Translations under genes and position numbers: made by a program | The notes under the pieces: model-generated | The model's database searches: none | What the model saw: only the letters and a program-made list of their open reading frames with translations | Told to the model about the DNA's origin: nothing | Origin: CAVTHW01 sp963734625 | GTDB lineage: Bacteria > Acidobacteriota > Terriglobia > Bryobacterales > Bryobacteraceae | DNA: 64,000 bases | Direction of reading: 5' to 3' | Assembly (NCBI GenBank): GCA_963734625.1 | Contig: CAVTHW010000020.1 | Location: 372,001-436,000, forward strand | Shown here: positions 44,577 to 52,819 of the stretch, piece after piece | Layout of the letters: each line of letters starts with the position of its first letter | Numbering within the stretch: the stretch's first letter is position 1

Positions 44577-45308
44577 ATGTTACATATGGGAGAGGTGCAA
44601 GTCGAGAGCGCCCTATTGTTCGAAAGCCCGCAGCAGATTTGCGCGCGCGTCTTCCGCGAGCTGAAGCCGCGCACGCCGCTGCCGGAAATCCAGGTCGAGT
44701 TCTGCCAGTTCGCCAACGCCAACAGCTTCGTGCGCCTGGAGAACCGCCGGTTGTCTCTGCGGATCAGCGATCTGCTGGAAGGGGCGCCGGCGCCGGTACT
44801 GGAAGCGCTGGCTCAAATCCTGCTTTGCCGGCTGTTTCGGCGAGCGGTGCCGAAGGCTTACACCTACCGTTATCGCTTGTACCTGAACCGCCGGGATATG
44901 CGCCGGAGCATTCACCTGATCCGTCAGATTCGCGGCCGCAAGGTGCTGAGCGGACCCCAGGGCGAGCACTACGATCTGAGCGGGATCTTCGATGCGCTGA
45001 ACGTCCGTTTCTTCCACGGCTTGCTGGCGCAGCCGGCGTTGGGGTGGAGCCGGACGCGATCCCGGACCATCCTCGGCCACTACGACCCTTCTCACAACGC
45101 CATCGTCATCAGCCGGATTCTAGATACCGCCGCCGTTCCGGGGCTCGTGGTGGAGTACGTCGTCTACCATGAGATGCTGCACTTGCGATTCCCGATCGAG
45201 CACCATGGTGCGCGCCGCAGCGTGCATGGACGTCAACTGCGCGAGGCCGAACGTGAGTTTCCCGGATTTGAAGAGGCGAAGCGGCTGATCAAGTCGCTTC
45301 TTTATTAA
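44577..45308 (+). CDS. SprT/YgjP-like zinc metallopeptidase-fold protein
   Basis: This 243-residue protein has the zinc motif VVYHEMLHLRFP (HExxH, about residues 196-200), followed by RRSVHGRQLREAEREFPGFE, which may give the third ligand. The N-terminal half is helical (FRELKPRTPLPEIQVEFCQF, LEGAPAPVLEALAQILLCRL). It lacks a signal peptide, so it is cytoplasmic. Relatives include the SprT and DUF45 metallopeptidase groups; substrate unknown. A second in-frame ATG at 44586 is possible. It is divergent from fabH and overlaps the next gene convergently by 4 bases. Confidence 0.75.
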   Translation: MLHMGEVQVESALLFESPQQICARVFRELKPRTPLPEIQVEFCQFANANSFVRLENRRLSLRISDLLEGAPAPVLEALAQILLCRLFRRAVPKAYTYRYRLYLNRRDMRRSIHLIRQIRGRKVLSGPQGEHYDLSGIFDALNVRFFHGLLAQPALGWSRTRSRTILGHYDPSHNAIVISRILDTAAVPGLVVEYVVYHEMLHLRFPIEHHGARRSVHGRQLREAEREFPGFEEAKRLIKSLLY

Positions 45309-45838
45309 CGCAGCGCGGCCTGGCGAGCCAGCGCCATCTGGCCCAGTTGCAGCCGCATACCGTCCAACGACCCAAGCAAACCCTGGATGTCGACGGTTCC
45401 CAGACCGAAACGGAACAGGAGCAAGCGCCACTCGGTTAGGGTCACGGCATACGCGAACACCAGCCTTCTCTTAATCACGGCTTGCGCCAGATCGGGCCGG
45501 TCCTGAGTACAGGCTGACATGTAAAGCCGGGTCGCAGCATCGAGGCGGCCGAAATCGGCCTTCAGGCACGCCAGATAACTCCGAAAGGCCGCTACGCGCT
45601 TCCGGCGCAGATCACTGGCGACAGAGGGATGATAAAAGTCCTGTGCTTCGAGAAACCGGTAATCATCCTCCGCGAGAATGCGCTCCATCGGGCGGTACCG
45701 CGCGATGGAGAACCGGCTCAGCCAGTCGGGGTTGAAGGCCTGCGCGGGTTGGGAAGACGACAGCCTTCGCAACAGCACAATCATGACGGCCGCCCCGCCT
45801 CCCGCGAGCAGCACCGCCACCATTATGGGGATGTTCAT
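45305..45838 (-). CDS. Membrane-anchored hypothetical protein
   Basis: This protein of 177 residues (start MNIPIMVAVLLAGGGAAVMI) has one N-terminal membrane helix, then a cytoplasmic or periplasmic helical body with RYRPMERILAEDDYRFLEAQ, RRKRVAAFRSYLACLKADFG and RRLVFAYAVTLTEWRLLLFR. No known motif. It probably belongs to a small lineage-specific group with the membrane proteins that follow on the same strand. Confidence 0.6.
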   Translation of the reverse strand: MNIPIMVAVLLAGGGAAVMIVLLRRLSSSQPAQAFNPDWLSRFSIARYRPMERILAEDDYRFLEAQDFYHPSVASDLRRKRVAAFRSYLACLKADFGRLDAATRLYMSACTQDRPDLAQAVIKRRLVFAYAVTLTEWRLLLFRFGLGTVDIQGLLGSLDGMRLQLGQMALARQAALR

Positions 45839-45946
45839 CAGCACTTTCTCCACGTACCCAACTACAGACTACTGCCCGCTGGGCCTCGGGGGCAATAGTA
45901 CTTTTGGTACATATTGTACTGAGGTGCTATCGAGGGCCAGATCGGG

Positions 45947-46718
45947 CTATTTCCGGGGCGGCTTCAGGAGAAGCGAGTTCAATGAGTCCAGTTGCTCGGA
46001 GAGCCGCTCCTCGTCCTCGGGGTGCCATTTCCGGCGGACAACCACGACTGCCTCTTCCCCTTGCTTGTTCAGGAAAAGGAGCCAGACAGCAGGCAGACGT
46101 CCACGATCAGCCTGAGAACCGCGCTGACCGCGTCATTCACCGCCCGTGCCTTTGACGTTCAGTATGAAGAAGACCATCCCCGTGGCCAGAGAATAGACCG
46201 AGAAGACGCCGGCGTGCAGCATGAGGTTGCGCTTGACCCCGAGCGGAAACCAGCCCAGGAAAGCCGTGATCAGCAACAAGAAACGCGAAGAGGCTGGACA
46301 ACACACCCCTCTCAATCACCCGGGTGTAAACCAGAATCGGGAACGACCCTACAGGACCGCCCAGGTCGGCAGACAGAGTGATAGCCGAAAGTCCAACCGC
46401 GATGGCGAGAGCCGCCAGCATGGCCCAGCGGCTAAGCGTGGCTACACCAGGGTGGTCTGCCAGGGCCAGAGAGTAGAGTTCGAGAACGACGAGGATATTC
46501 AGTACCCAAGTGACTGGCTGGGTGGTGAAATAGGCCCAACCGTAAAGATCCGAAGTGACGCTTATGGGTATAAACAGGATGGACTGCGCGAGTTGAAAGC
46601 AGAGGTAAACGAAGAACCAATGATAGACACCAGCCAGCCTCTTCATGGCTAGACTGGCTATGAGCGCCCCGGTGAAGATCAGGGACAGATACCAGAGAGT
46701 CTGGTGTAAAGCTCTCAT
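45947..46718 (-). CDS. Multi-pass membrane protein of unknown function (three frameshifts)
   Basis: From ATG 46718 (MRALHQTLWYLSLIFTG) the protein shows about seven membrane helices, for example YHWFFVYLCFQLAQSILFIP, YFTTQPVTWVLNILVVLELY and AALAIAVGLSAITLS. The frame shifts near 46275 (then LLLITAFLGWFPLGVKRNLM and GVFSVYSLATGMVFFILNV), near 46138 and again near 46083, where it resumes as LLFLNKQGEEAVVVVRRKWH. The charged tail ends LNSLLLKPPRK at the TAG 45947-45949. Restored length is about 257 residues. I do not recognise a family. Confidence 0.55.
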
Positions 46719-46762
46719 GCGAGCAGCGGGGCCGGCAACACAGCCCGTGTCCTCACACAAAT

Positions 46763-46793
46763 ATACCTTGCTGGCCGTCGGCCAGCAAGGTAT
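46763..46793 (-). terminator. Strong hairpin terminator after the microprotein gene
   Basis: ATACCTTGCTGGCC-GTC-GGCCAGCAAGGTAT is a perfect 14-bp stem with a 3-base loop. On the minus strand it lies 22 bases past the microprotein stop and is followed by ATTTGTG, a weak U-tract. It separates that gene from the membrane protein gene downstream. Confidence 0.7.
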
Positions 46794-46814
46794 GCGCTAA
46801 CTTTAGGTGGTGAA

Positions 46815-46931
46815 TTAGTTCGTCCCGCCGCAGGGGAAGCAGCGTGGCGGCGGAGCCCAACTTGGGTTGATGTTCGCCACAGCGGCAACCTGCATGACCA
46901 GGAACAGCAACACGATCATTTTCTTCAACAT
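46815..46931 (-). CDS. 38-residue secreted microprotein
   Basis: On the minus strand a strong ribosome binding site (AGGAGGAG, 9 bases before the ATG at 46931) introduces a 38-codon frame. It starts MLKKMIVLLFLVMQVAAVAN, a textbook signal peptide, and leaves a short mature tail INPSWAPPPRCFPCGGTN with a Cys-x2-Cys pair after a Pro run. A TAA at 46815-46817 ends it. It has its own perfect terminator downstream and an operator-like palindrome upstream at 47011-47030. It is too short for routine gene callers. Function unknown; a secreted peptide, or a small cell-envelope protein with a disulfide, would fit. Confidence 0.65.
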   Translation of the reverse strand: MLKKMIVLLFLVMQVAAVANINPSWAPPPRCFPCGGTN

Positions 46932-47010
46932 CTCGCTACTCCTCCTGCCGAATAGTATCTAGGAGGTCAGAGTACTATATTGGGAGTCGGATGCCTGGTT
47001 TTATGACAAA

Positions 47011-47030
47011 TTGTTCCGCAATCGGAACAG
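47011..47030. promoter_or_regulatory. Operator-like palindrome TTGTTC-N8-GAACAG
   Basis: TGTTCCG-CAAT-CGGAACA is a perfect 7-base inverted repeat. Its half-sites and 8-base gap match the palindrome at 48425-48448. It lies in the divergent gap between the microprotein and the 143-residue gene. Confidence 0.6.
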
Positions 47031-47071
47031 GCGCCCGCCAAGGAACAGGTGTGGATTCTGACAATCCGGGG

Positions 47072-47077
47072 TATAAT
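47072..47077 (+). promoter_or_regulatory. TATAAT -10 box of the 143-residue gene
   Basis: Consensus TATAAT 49 bases before the ATG at 47126. No good -35 box at the usual distance, so expression may need an activator. Confidence 0.45.
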
Positions 47078-47125
47078 CGTTCCGAGAATCGCAAGTCGAT
47101 GGAAAACCAGAGGAAGAGGGCAGGC

Positions 47126-47557
47126 ATGGAGAGCGCTGCCGCGGCGGATTTGTGGCGGCATACGCTGGCGCAGATACCGTCGACATTCGGCCGCCTGGTG
47201 TACTTGGCTTCCCTGCGGGATCAGAACACCGGCGGCTATCAACACCACGGTCTCTCGCAGATCTTCGGAGCGGGCGAGTCCGACCAGGCGCTGCGTGAGA
47301 GTCACGTGCAGACATTCGCCGAGTGGCTGTGCCTCAACCTGGAGCAGCAGAAGGCCGACTTGGACCTCTATCTATCATCATTTCAATCTGATAGAAGGAC
47401 AATTCTAGAGACTTGGATTAAGCTTGCCCCGTACCGGAACCTGATGCCGACCTCGGCTGGCGACCCCGAGCGGCGTCTGTATCTGGCCGACCTGGAGGCT
47501 CTGCTGGAGTTGCTTAAGCGCCAGCACGACGTCTGCGACCCTGACCCAGACGCATAG
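47126..47557 (+). CDS. Hypothetical cytoplasmic protein, 143 residues
   Basis: It starts at ATG 47126 because AGGAAGAGGG lies just upstream; an earlier in-frame ATG at 47099 lacks this. The sequence is alpha-helical: AAAADLWRHTLAQIPSTFGR, LVYLASLRDQNTGGYQHHGL, ALRESHVQTFAEWLCLNLEQ, RRTILETWIKLAPYRNLMPT and LYLADLEALLELLKRQHDVC. No signal peptide or known domain. The 3' end overlaps the repressor gene by 44 bases in convergent orientation. An operator shared with the repressor lies in its upstream region, so it may be a regulated target. Confidence 0.6.
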   Translation: MESAAAADLWRHTLAQIPSTFGRLVYLASLRDQNTGGYQHHGLSQIFGAGESDQALRESHVQTFAEWLCLNLEQQKADLDLYLSSFQSDRRTILETWIKLAPYRNLMPTSAGDPERRLYLADLEALLELLKRQHDVCDPDPDA

Positions 47558-48362
47558 CCACGCCGACCACCTGTCCGATGACGTCAATCTCCGAGGGGTA
47601 AAGATAGACTACAGGGTTGCACAAGGACGCGGGGTGAGGCTGAAGGACGAGACGGTCTTCGGAGAGGTTGCACCACCCGCAGGCGTACCCGTCTCGATGC
47701 TCGAAGAAGTAAATGGGGCGCTCGAATTCGTTGCTCCAGCCGCCGGCCAGGATCTTCCGCCGGCTTTCGTCGATCAAAACCAGCGCACCGGGCTGGAGAA
47801 GAGGATACATCGAGCGATCCTCCGTCCCGATGAGGCCATAACGATGGTTCTTCAGTTCAAGTCGGCGAAGCAGGGCCAGCGGCAGCCTGCCCCAGCGCTG
47901 GATTTCACGGCTGAGATAGGTGGTGCGGCTGATGTCGAAGCCCGGGTCCAAGGTCAAGGGGGCGGTGACCTCCCCCTCCTCGGGCGGACCGAACTCAATC
48001 ATGTGGGTTCTGTCGACATCCACTTCCAGGGCGTCGGCCGGGAGTTCCGCCAGATCCACGCCGTACCACTTGAGGACGAGCGAAACATCCAACCTATAGA
48101 TTGCACAGAGCGAATACAAGCGGTACAGGGTAGGCAGCGTGCCCTTGTTCTCGATGTCAGCCAGCCGGCTAAGCGCAATAATGTGCTCGGGATTCTTACG
48201 CCGGTCAGCGATGCGGACGCTGGCCTCCTCGACATCCCGGTAGCGCAGGCCAAGCCGCTCGCGGACGCGCCGGAGTCTTTGTCCGGCCTCCTCCGTGCGG
48301 TCGACCTGAAATGGTACCAAGGTGCTACCTTGCACTTCGGCCGTCAGGGTTCTTGGCGCCAA
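47514..48362 (-). CDS. CI/LexA-like repressor (XRE helix-turn-helix + S24-type domain)
   Basis: This 282-residue protein starts at TTG 48362, 6 bases after GGAGAG. The N-terminal XRE helix-turn-helix (about residues 27-95) contains QRLRRVRERLGLRYRDVEEA and IALSRLADIENKGTLPTLYR. The C-terminal half resembles the S24 peptidase fold of LexA and phage CI: GTEDRSMYPLLQPGALVLID has the serine at about 184. I do not find the matching lysine in the later strand (DGYACGWCNLSEDRLVL), so self-cleavage on DNA damage is doubtful. It has a TTGTCC-N17-TATAAT promoter and a 24-bp palindrome upstream. Confidence 0.82.
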   Translation of the reverse strand: MAPRTLTAEVQGSTLVPFQVDRTEEAGQRLRRVRERLGLRYRDVEEASVRIADRRKNPEHIIALSRLADIENKGTLPTLYRLYSLCAIYRLDVSLVLKWYGVDLAELPADALEVDVDRTHMIEFGPPEEGEVTAPLTLDPGFDISRTTYLSREIQRWGRLPLALLRRLELKNHRYGLIGTEDRSMYPLLQPGALVLIDESRRKILAGGWSNEFERPIYFFEHRDGYACGWCNLSEDRLVLQPHPASLCNPVVYLYPSEIDVIGQVVGVAMRLGQGRRRRAGA

Positions 48363-48381
48363 AATTTACTCTCCGCCTGGG

Positions 48382-48410
48382 ATTATAGCTGGTACGGATT
48401 GACAGGACAA
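48382..48410 (-). promoter_or_regulatory. Sigma-70 promoter of the repressor gene
   Basis: On the minus strand TTGTCC (48410-48405) and a perfect TATAAT (48387-48382) are separated by 17 bases, just ahead of the TTG start at 48362. The palindromic operator lies immediately upstream of the -35 box. Confidence 0.7.
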
Positions 48411-48427
48411 CACTTTTCTTGCATTTT
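48399..48427 (+). promoter_or_regulatory. Possible promoter of ubiX
   Basis: TTGACA (48399-48404) and CATTTT (48422-48427) are 17 bases apart. The -35 box is perfect and the -10 is weak. The palindrome 48425-48448 overlaps the -10 and start region, so repressor binding there would block transcription. Confidence 0.4.
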
Positions 48428-48448
48428 TGTTCTGAATTCAGAACAAAA
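48425..48448. promoter_or_regulatory. 24-bp perfect palindrome (operator)
   Basis: TTTTGTTCTGAA/TTCAGAACAAAA is a perfect 12 + 12 palindrome in the divergent gap between the repressor and ubiX. Its core TTGTTC-N8-GAACAA is shared with 47011-47030. Confidence 0.75.
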
Positions 48449-48471
48449 GGTCTAGAACGGAGGTACTGCCG

Positions 48472-49044
48472 GTGAGAATTGTTGTGGGGATGTGCGGGGC
48501 GAGCGGGGCAATCTACGGGGTCCGTCTGCTCGAAAAACTGCATTGTCGCCCGGAAGCCGAAGTCCATCTGGTCCTGACCTCGGCCGGCGAGAAGACCCTC
48601 TCAATGGAGACGGGTAAGTCCGCCAAGGACCTGGAAGGCCTCGTTCTGCGCACGCATTCTATTGAAAACATTGAGTCACCGCTCGCGAGCGGGTCATTCG
48701 TGACGGGCGGGATGGTGATTGCACCCTGTTCGATCCATACCATGTCGGCGATCGCCGGCGGGGTGACCGACAACTTGCTGACCAGGGCGGCCGACGTCAC
48801 ACTAAAGGAAAGGCGTAAGCTGATCCTGATGGTCCGGGAGAGCCCCCTGCACCTGGGACATCTGAGGAACATGACCCTGCTGGCCCAGATGGGAGCGATC
48901 ATCGCCCCGCCCGTGCCGGCCTTTTACCTCCAGCCGCAAACCATTGCGGACCTGGTGGACCACAGTGTAGACCGGGTGCTGGATCTGCTCGGTCTGCCGG
49001 AACCTGATGCGCGACGGTGGGAAGGCCCGCCCGAGGGGAGTTGA
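48472..49044 (+). CDS. ubiX: Flavin prenyltransferase UbiX
   Basis: This 190-residue protein starts at a GTG with GGAGG upstream. It has the family markers VGMCGASGAIYGVRLLEKL (FMN/dimethylallyl-phosphate loop), VTGGMVIAPCSIHTMSAIAG, RRKLILMVRESPLHLGHLRN and a late QTIADLVDHSVDRVLDLLGL. The length is normal. UbiX makes prenylated FMN for UbiD-type decarboxylases, but no ubiD lies in the window. It is followed 5 bases later by pheA, with which it seems to share transcription. Confidence 0.93.
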   Translation: MRIVVGMCGASGAIYGVRLLEKLHCRPEAEVHLVLTSAGEKTLSMETGKSAKDLEGLVLRTHSIENIESPLASGSFVTGGMVIAPCSIHTMSAIAGGVTDNLLTRAADVTLKERRKLILMVRESPLHLGHLRNMTLLAQMGAIIAPPVPAFYLQPQTIADLVDHSVDRVLDLLGLPEPDARRWEGPPEGS

Positions 49045-49049
49045 ACAGT

Positions 49050-49901
49050 ATGGCTAAGAGACGCAGAGAAGTGGTTTCGTTTCAAGGAGAAAGAGGAGCG
49101 TTTAGCCAGGAGGGGGTCAAGCGGCTGATGGGGGACGAAGCCGAGGTCCTGCCCTGCCAGCGCTTCGAGGAGGCTTTCCAGAGCCTGCAGCAGGGAGCCG
49201 TTGACGCCGCCGTGATTCCGATGGAGAACACCCTGGCAGGCTCGGTCCACGAGAATTACGATCATCTGCTGCACTTCGACTTTCAGATTGTCGGAGAGAC
49301 CAGCGTACGGATCGTACACAATCTGATCGCCGCCCCCGGGGTCAGCTTCCGCCAGATCCGGCGAGTTTATTCGCACCCCGTCGCCATCAACCAGTGCCTG
49401 GACTTCTTTACTCAGAACCAGCAGGTCGAGCGGGTGCCGTTCTACGACACGGCCGGCAGCGTGAAGATGATTATGGAAGAGGGGCTGAAGGACGCCGCGG
49501 GCATCGCCTCCGCTCTGGCCGCGGAGATCTACGGGGCCCGCATTCTTAAGAAGTCCATCGAGGACGACCGGCAGAACTTCACCCGTTTCGTCCTTCTGCG
49601 GCGCCGGGACTGGAAGGCCAAGCGCCCCATCGCCGCCCCCAAGGGCTGGAAGACATCTCTGGTCTTCACCATCCGCAACATTCCGGGATCATTGTTCCGG
49701 GCCATGAGCGTCTTCGCGCTGCGGGACATCAACCTGGCCAAGATCGAGTCCCGCCCGCTGCGGGGGAAGCCGTGGGAGTATCTGTTCTACCTGGACTTCC
49801 TGGAGCACGCCGATGAGGAGCGCTGCCAGAAAGCCCTCGGCCATCTCGGGGAGCTGGCGGATTTCATGCGCGTGCTGGGCTGCTATCCGCGCGGAGAGTG
49901 A
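49050..49901 (+). CDS. pheA: Prephenate dehydratase with ACT regulatory domain
   Basis: This 283-residue enzyme of phenylalanine synthesis converts prephenate to phenylpyruvate. The catalytic domain has VVSFQGERGAFSQEGVKRLM, VIPMENTLAGSVHENYDHLL, RVYSHPVAINQCLDFF and the catalytic NFTRFVLLRRR (TRF) motif. The C-terminal ACT domain has TSLVFTIRNIPGSLFRAMSV and KIESRPLRGKPWEYLFYLDF (ESRP), the phenylalanine-binding site. No chorismate mutase is fused. The start at 49050 (MAKRRRE) follows a GGGGAG site; an upstream ATG at 49017 is less likely. Confidence 0.93.
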   Translation: MAKRRREVVSFQGERGAFSQEGVKRLMGDEAEVLPCQRFEEAFQSLQQGAVDAAVIPMENTLAGSVHENYDHLLHFDFQIVGETSVRIVHNLIAAPGVSFRQIRRVYSHPVAINQCLDFFTQNQQVERVPFYDTAGSVKMIMEEGLKDAAGIASALAAEIYGARILKKSIEDDRQNFTRFVLLRRRDWKAKRPIAAPKGWKTSLVFTIRNIPGSLFRAMSVFALRDINLAKIESRPLRGKPWEYLFYLDFLEHADEERCQKALGHLGELADFMRVLGCYPRGE

Positions 49902-50802
49902 TCAGTAGAGCGGGGGCTCGCCCGGGGGCCGCGTTTTCCACCGCCGGTGGATCCAGAGCCACTGGTCCGGATGCTCCCGGATCACATCCTCCAACTGCTT
50001 TTGCAGGCGCGCGGGTGTCTTCCACCGCATCGCCCGTGATCTCGACCGGCGGATAGTAGCGCACGACGTAGCGCCGCTCGGCGTCGGACCAAAGCGCGAA
50101 GGCCGGAATCACGCTGGCGCCGCTGTGCGCGGCGATGCGGGCAATACCAGGATTCACGCAGGCCGGGATGCCGAAGAAGTCAGTGAAGACGCCCTCGTCG
50201 GCGCTGGTATTCTGGTCGATCAGGATTCCGACGGCCTCGTTGGCGGCCAGCGCCTTGAGGATGCCGCGGGCGAAAGTCGCTTCTTCTCGATGACGCGGTT
50301 GCCGTGAGAGCGCGCGGAGACGGGCCACCAGTTCATCCAGGCGGGGATTATCGAGCGGGCGCACCACGACGTGCATTGGCGCCGAAAGAATGCCGTGCGC
50401 CAAGGCGCCCATCTCCCAGTTGCCCAGGTGGGCGGTCGAGAGAATGACGCCCTTGCCGCGCCGCCGGCCGGCCTCAAAGTTCTCGATTCCTTCGAGGCGG
50501 ATCCAGGAGTCCATTTCGTTTCGAATCCGCGGGATCCGCGCGAATGAGATCAACAGGCGCGCAATCGACCGGAACACGCCGTCGGCGATGCGGCGCCGCT
50601 GGGCCAGAGTCGTTTCCGGCAGGGCCATTTCGAGGTTTCGCATGGCCGTCCGGCGCAGGCGCGGCGCGCCGAGATCCAGGAGCCGGGCGTAGAATCGCGC
50701 CAGCCGCTCGGCCAGAGGCCGGGGGGAGTGTTCGAGCGTCTTGAGAACCAGCGCGGCTCCCCAGTACTCCAGCGCGTCGCGGGCGGGCGAATGTCGTCGC
50801 AA
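49902..50802 (-). CDS. LpxL/HtrB-like lysophospholipid/lipid A acyltransferase (frameshifted)
   Basis: From TTG 50802 the protein carries GVILSTAHLGNWEMGALAHG, the HxxxxE acyltransferase motif of the LpxL/HtrB superfamily, and VVRPLDNPRLDELVARLRAL. The frame shifts near 50016-50025. The real C terminus then reads LQKQLEDVIREHPDQWLWIH followed by RRWKTRPPGEPPLY, ending at the TGA 49902-49904. Restored length is about 300 residues. It would add a secondary acyl chain to lipid A or a related lipid. No membrane helix is obvious, so membrane association is probably peripheral. It follows mnmA closely on the same strand. Confidence 0.82.
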
Positions 50803-50806
50803 GGGA

Positions 50807-51915
50807 CTATTCTATCCAGCCGCCGCCGACAACGAGGTCCCCGTCGTACATCACCGCCGCCTGGCCGGGGGTAATGGCGCGCTGCGGCCGGTCGAAACGC
50901 ACCTCGACGCGGTCCGGCCGGGTGGAGGGATATACGGTCGCCTGCGCCGCCTCGTGCTTGTTCCGGATCTTGACCTGGGCGCGCACGGGATCGGCGAGCG
51001 CCTCCCAGGCGATCCAGTTCACGCCGGCGGCCACGAGCGTCGATCGCATCAACTCCTCCTGGCCTCCCACGATGACGCGGCCGGTCGATGGCTCGGTTGC
51101 GATCACGTACAACGGCTCGCCGACGGCGATGCCCAGACCCTTGTCTCTGACCGACGGTGAAACGGTGAACGCCCGCGTGCTCGCCCAGAACTTGTCCCTC
51201 GGTGGTCACGATCTCTCCCTGGATCCCGCGGCTGGGCGAGTCCCTGCTCCCGGAAGTAGGCGTCGATGAAGGCGCCGTAGTCGCCGTTGGGGACGAAGCA
51301 GATCTCCTGGCTTTCGCTCTTGCCGGCTACGGGGATTCCCATCTCCGCCGCCATGGCGCGCACCTGGGTCTTTGTGAATTCGCCCAGCGGGAAAAGCGTC
51401 CGCGCGAGCTGCGCTTGGGTCAGGCCGAACAGGAAGTAGGTCTGGTCCTTGCCGGAGTCCACGCCGCGATGCAGTTGGTAGCGCCCGCTGCCGGCGTCAT
51501 AGGAGACACGGGCGTAATGCCCGGTCGCGATCCGCTCCGCGCCGAAGCCGGCCGCCAGCGCGAGAAATTGGTCGAACTTGATGCAGGTGTTGCAGAGCGT
51601 GCAAGGGATCGGCGTGCGGCCCGCCAGATACTCTTCGATGAACGGCTGGACCACCTGCCTCTCGAAGTGCTTCTCGAAGTTCACCAGGTGGTAGGGAATG
51701 CCGATGGACTCGGCAACTTGCCGGGCGTCGTAAACATCGTCCAGCATGCAGCAGCGCCGGGAGGAGTCCCCGGTATTGAGTTCCGGCAGCCGCTTCTGGT
51801 TCCAGAACTGCATGGTCACCCCGACGACGGCGTGGCCCTGGCGGCGCAGCAGTCCCGCGGCCGTGGAACTGTCCACGCCGCCGCTCATCGCCACCGCTAT
51901 GATCGTTTCAGACAT
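50807..51915 (-). CDS. mnmA: tRNA-specific 2-thiouridylase MnmA (two frameshifts)
   Basis: It starts MSETIIAVAMSGGVDSSTAA, with the PP-loop SGGVDSS. Next come RRCCMLDDVYDARQVAESIG, the catalytic Cys in TPIPCTLCNTCIKFDQFLAL, RIATGHYARVSYD, GKDQTYFLFGLTQAQLARTL and GKSESQEICFVPNGDYGAFI. The frame changes near 51240 (then EIVTTEGQVLGEHAGVHRFT and VGQRQG) and again near 51140 (resuming GLGIAVGEPLYVIATEPSTG, then the C-terminal domain to DGDLVVGGGWIE). MnmA puts sulfur on U34 of Lys, Glu and Gln tRNAs. As a near-universal gene it should be intact, so these are probably sequence errors. The total length would be normal at about 370 residues. Confidence 0.9.
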
Positions 51916-51970
51916 GCAACACGCAGACTGGAAGCGCCGCCCCGAAATGTTGTATTCATTGTAGCAACGC

Positions 51971-52819
51971 ATGTCCGGACCAATTATCACGCTGACCACG
52001 GATTTCGGCTTGTCGGACCACTTCGCAGGCACGCTGAAAGGCGTGATTCTGGGCATCGAGCCGCGCGCCCGGCTGGTCGATCTGAGCCACGCGATCGCGC
52101 CCTACGCGATCGCGGAGGCCGCTTTCGTAATCTCCCAGGCCTACCGGTTCTTTCCGGCAAAGACGGTGCATTTGATTGTCGTCGACCCGGGCGTGGGCAC
52201 CGCGCGCAGGCCGATTCTCGCCGAAGCCGCCGGGCAGTACTTCGTGGCACCGGATAACGGCGTCCTCTCCCTGATCTACGCTGCGGAGAAACACAAGGTA
52301 CGCGCGATCACGGCCGAGCGGTTCTTCCTGCGGCCGGTGAGCCGGACCTTCCAGGGGCGGGACGTGTTCGCGCCGGTGGCGGCGCATCTGGCCGGGGGGA
52401 TTCCCGCGTCCCGTTTCGGCAAGCTGATTACGGACTATGAGAGGGGCGAATTCGCCGAGCCAGTTCCCGCGGGCAAGGGCGCCTGGATCGGCCGGATTCT
52501 GAAGGTCGACCGGTTCGGCAACCTGATCACGAACTTCCCGGCCACGATGCTCCAGCGGTTCGAGATACGCCTGGGGCGCCGCAAGATTCGCCGCGGCGTG
52601 AACAGCTATGCCGAAGGCCGTCCGGGCGAACTATTTGTGATCGCCGGCAGTTCCGGCTACCTCGAAATCGCCATGAACCAGGGCTCGGCGGCGAAGGCGA
52701 CGGGTTGCGCCGCGGGTGCGGAAGTCGTCCTTACTCCGGGGAAAGCGCGGTCATCCAACCTCAGCGAGCCGGCGCGGTATAGATCACTCTCTTGTGCTGG
52801 GGGAACAGAAATGCGATGA
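51971..52819 (+). CDS. SAM hydroxide adenosyltransferase (DUF62/chlorinase-fluorinase family)
   Basis: This 282-residue protein starts MSGPIITLTTDFGLSDHFAG, with the catalytic Asp in TDFGLSDH. It has LVDLSHAIAPYAIAEAAFVI, HLIVVDPGVGTARRPI, FVAPDNGVLSLI, and late FGNLITNFPATMLQ and SSGYLEIAMNQGSAAKATG. Members split S-adenosylmethionine with water or halide to adenosine and methionine. Without the special halide loop, the hydroxide type is most likely. The last residues overlap a minus-strand gene by 59 bases, so the true stop could differ. It is divergent from mnmA. Confidence 0.9.
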   Translation: MSGPIITLTTDFGLSDHFAGTLKGVILGIEPRARLVDLSHAIAPYAIAEAAFVISQAYRFFPAKTVHLIVVDPGVGTARRPILAEAAGQYFVAPDNGVLSLIYAAEKHKVRAITAERFFLRPVSRTFQGRDVFAPVAAHLAGGIPASRFGKLITDYERGEFAEPVPAGKGAWIGRILKVDRFGNLITNFPATMLQRFEIRLGRRKIRRGVNSYAEGRPGELFVIAGSSGYLEIAMNQGSAAKATGCAAGAEVVLTPGKARSSNLSEPARYRSLSCAGGTEMR

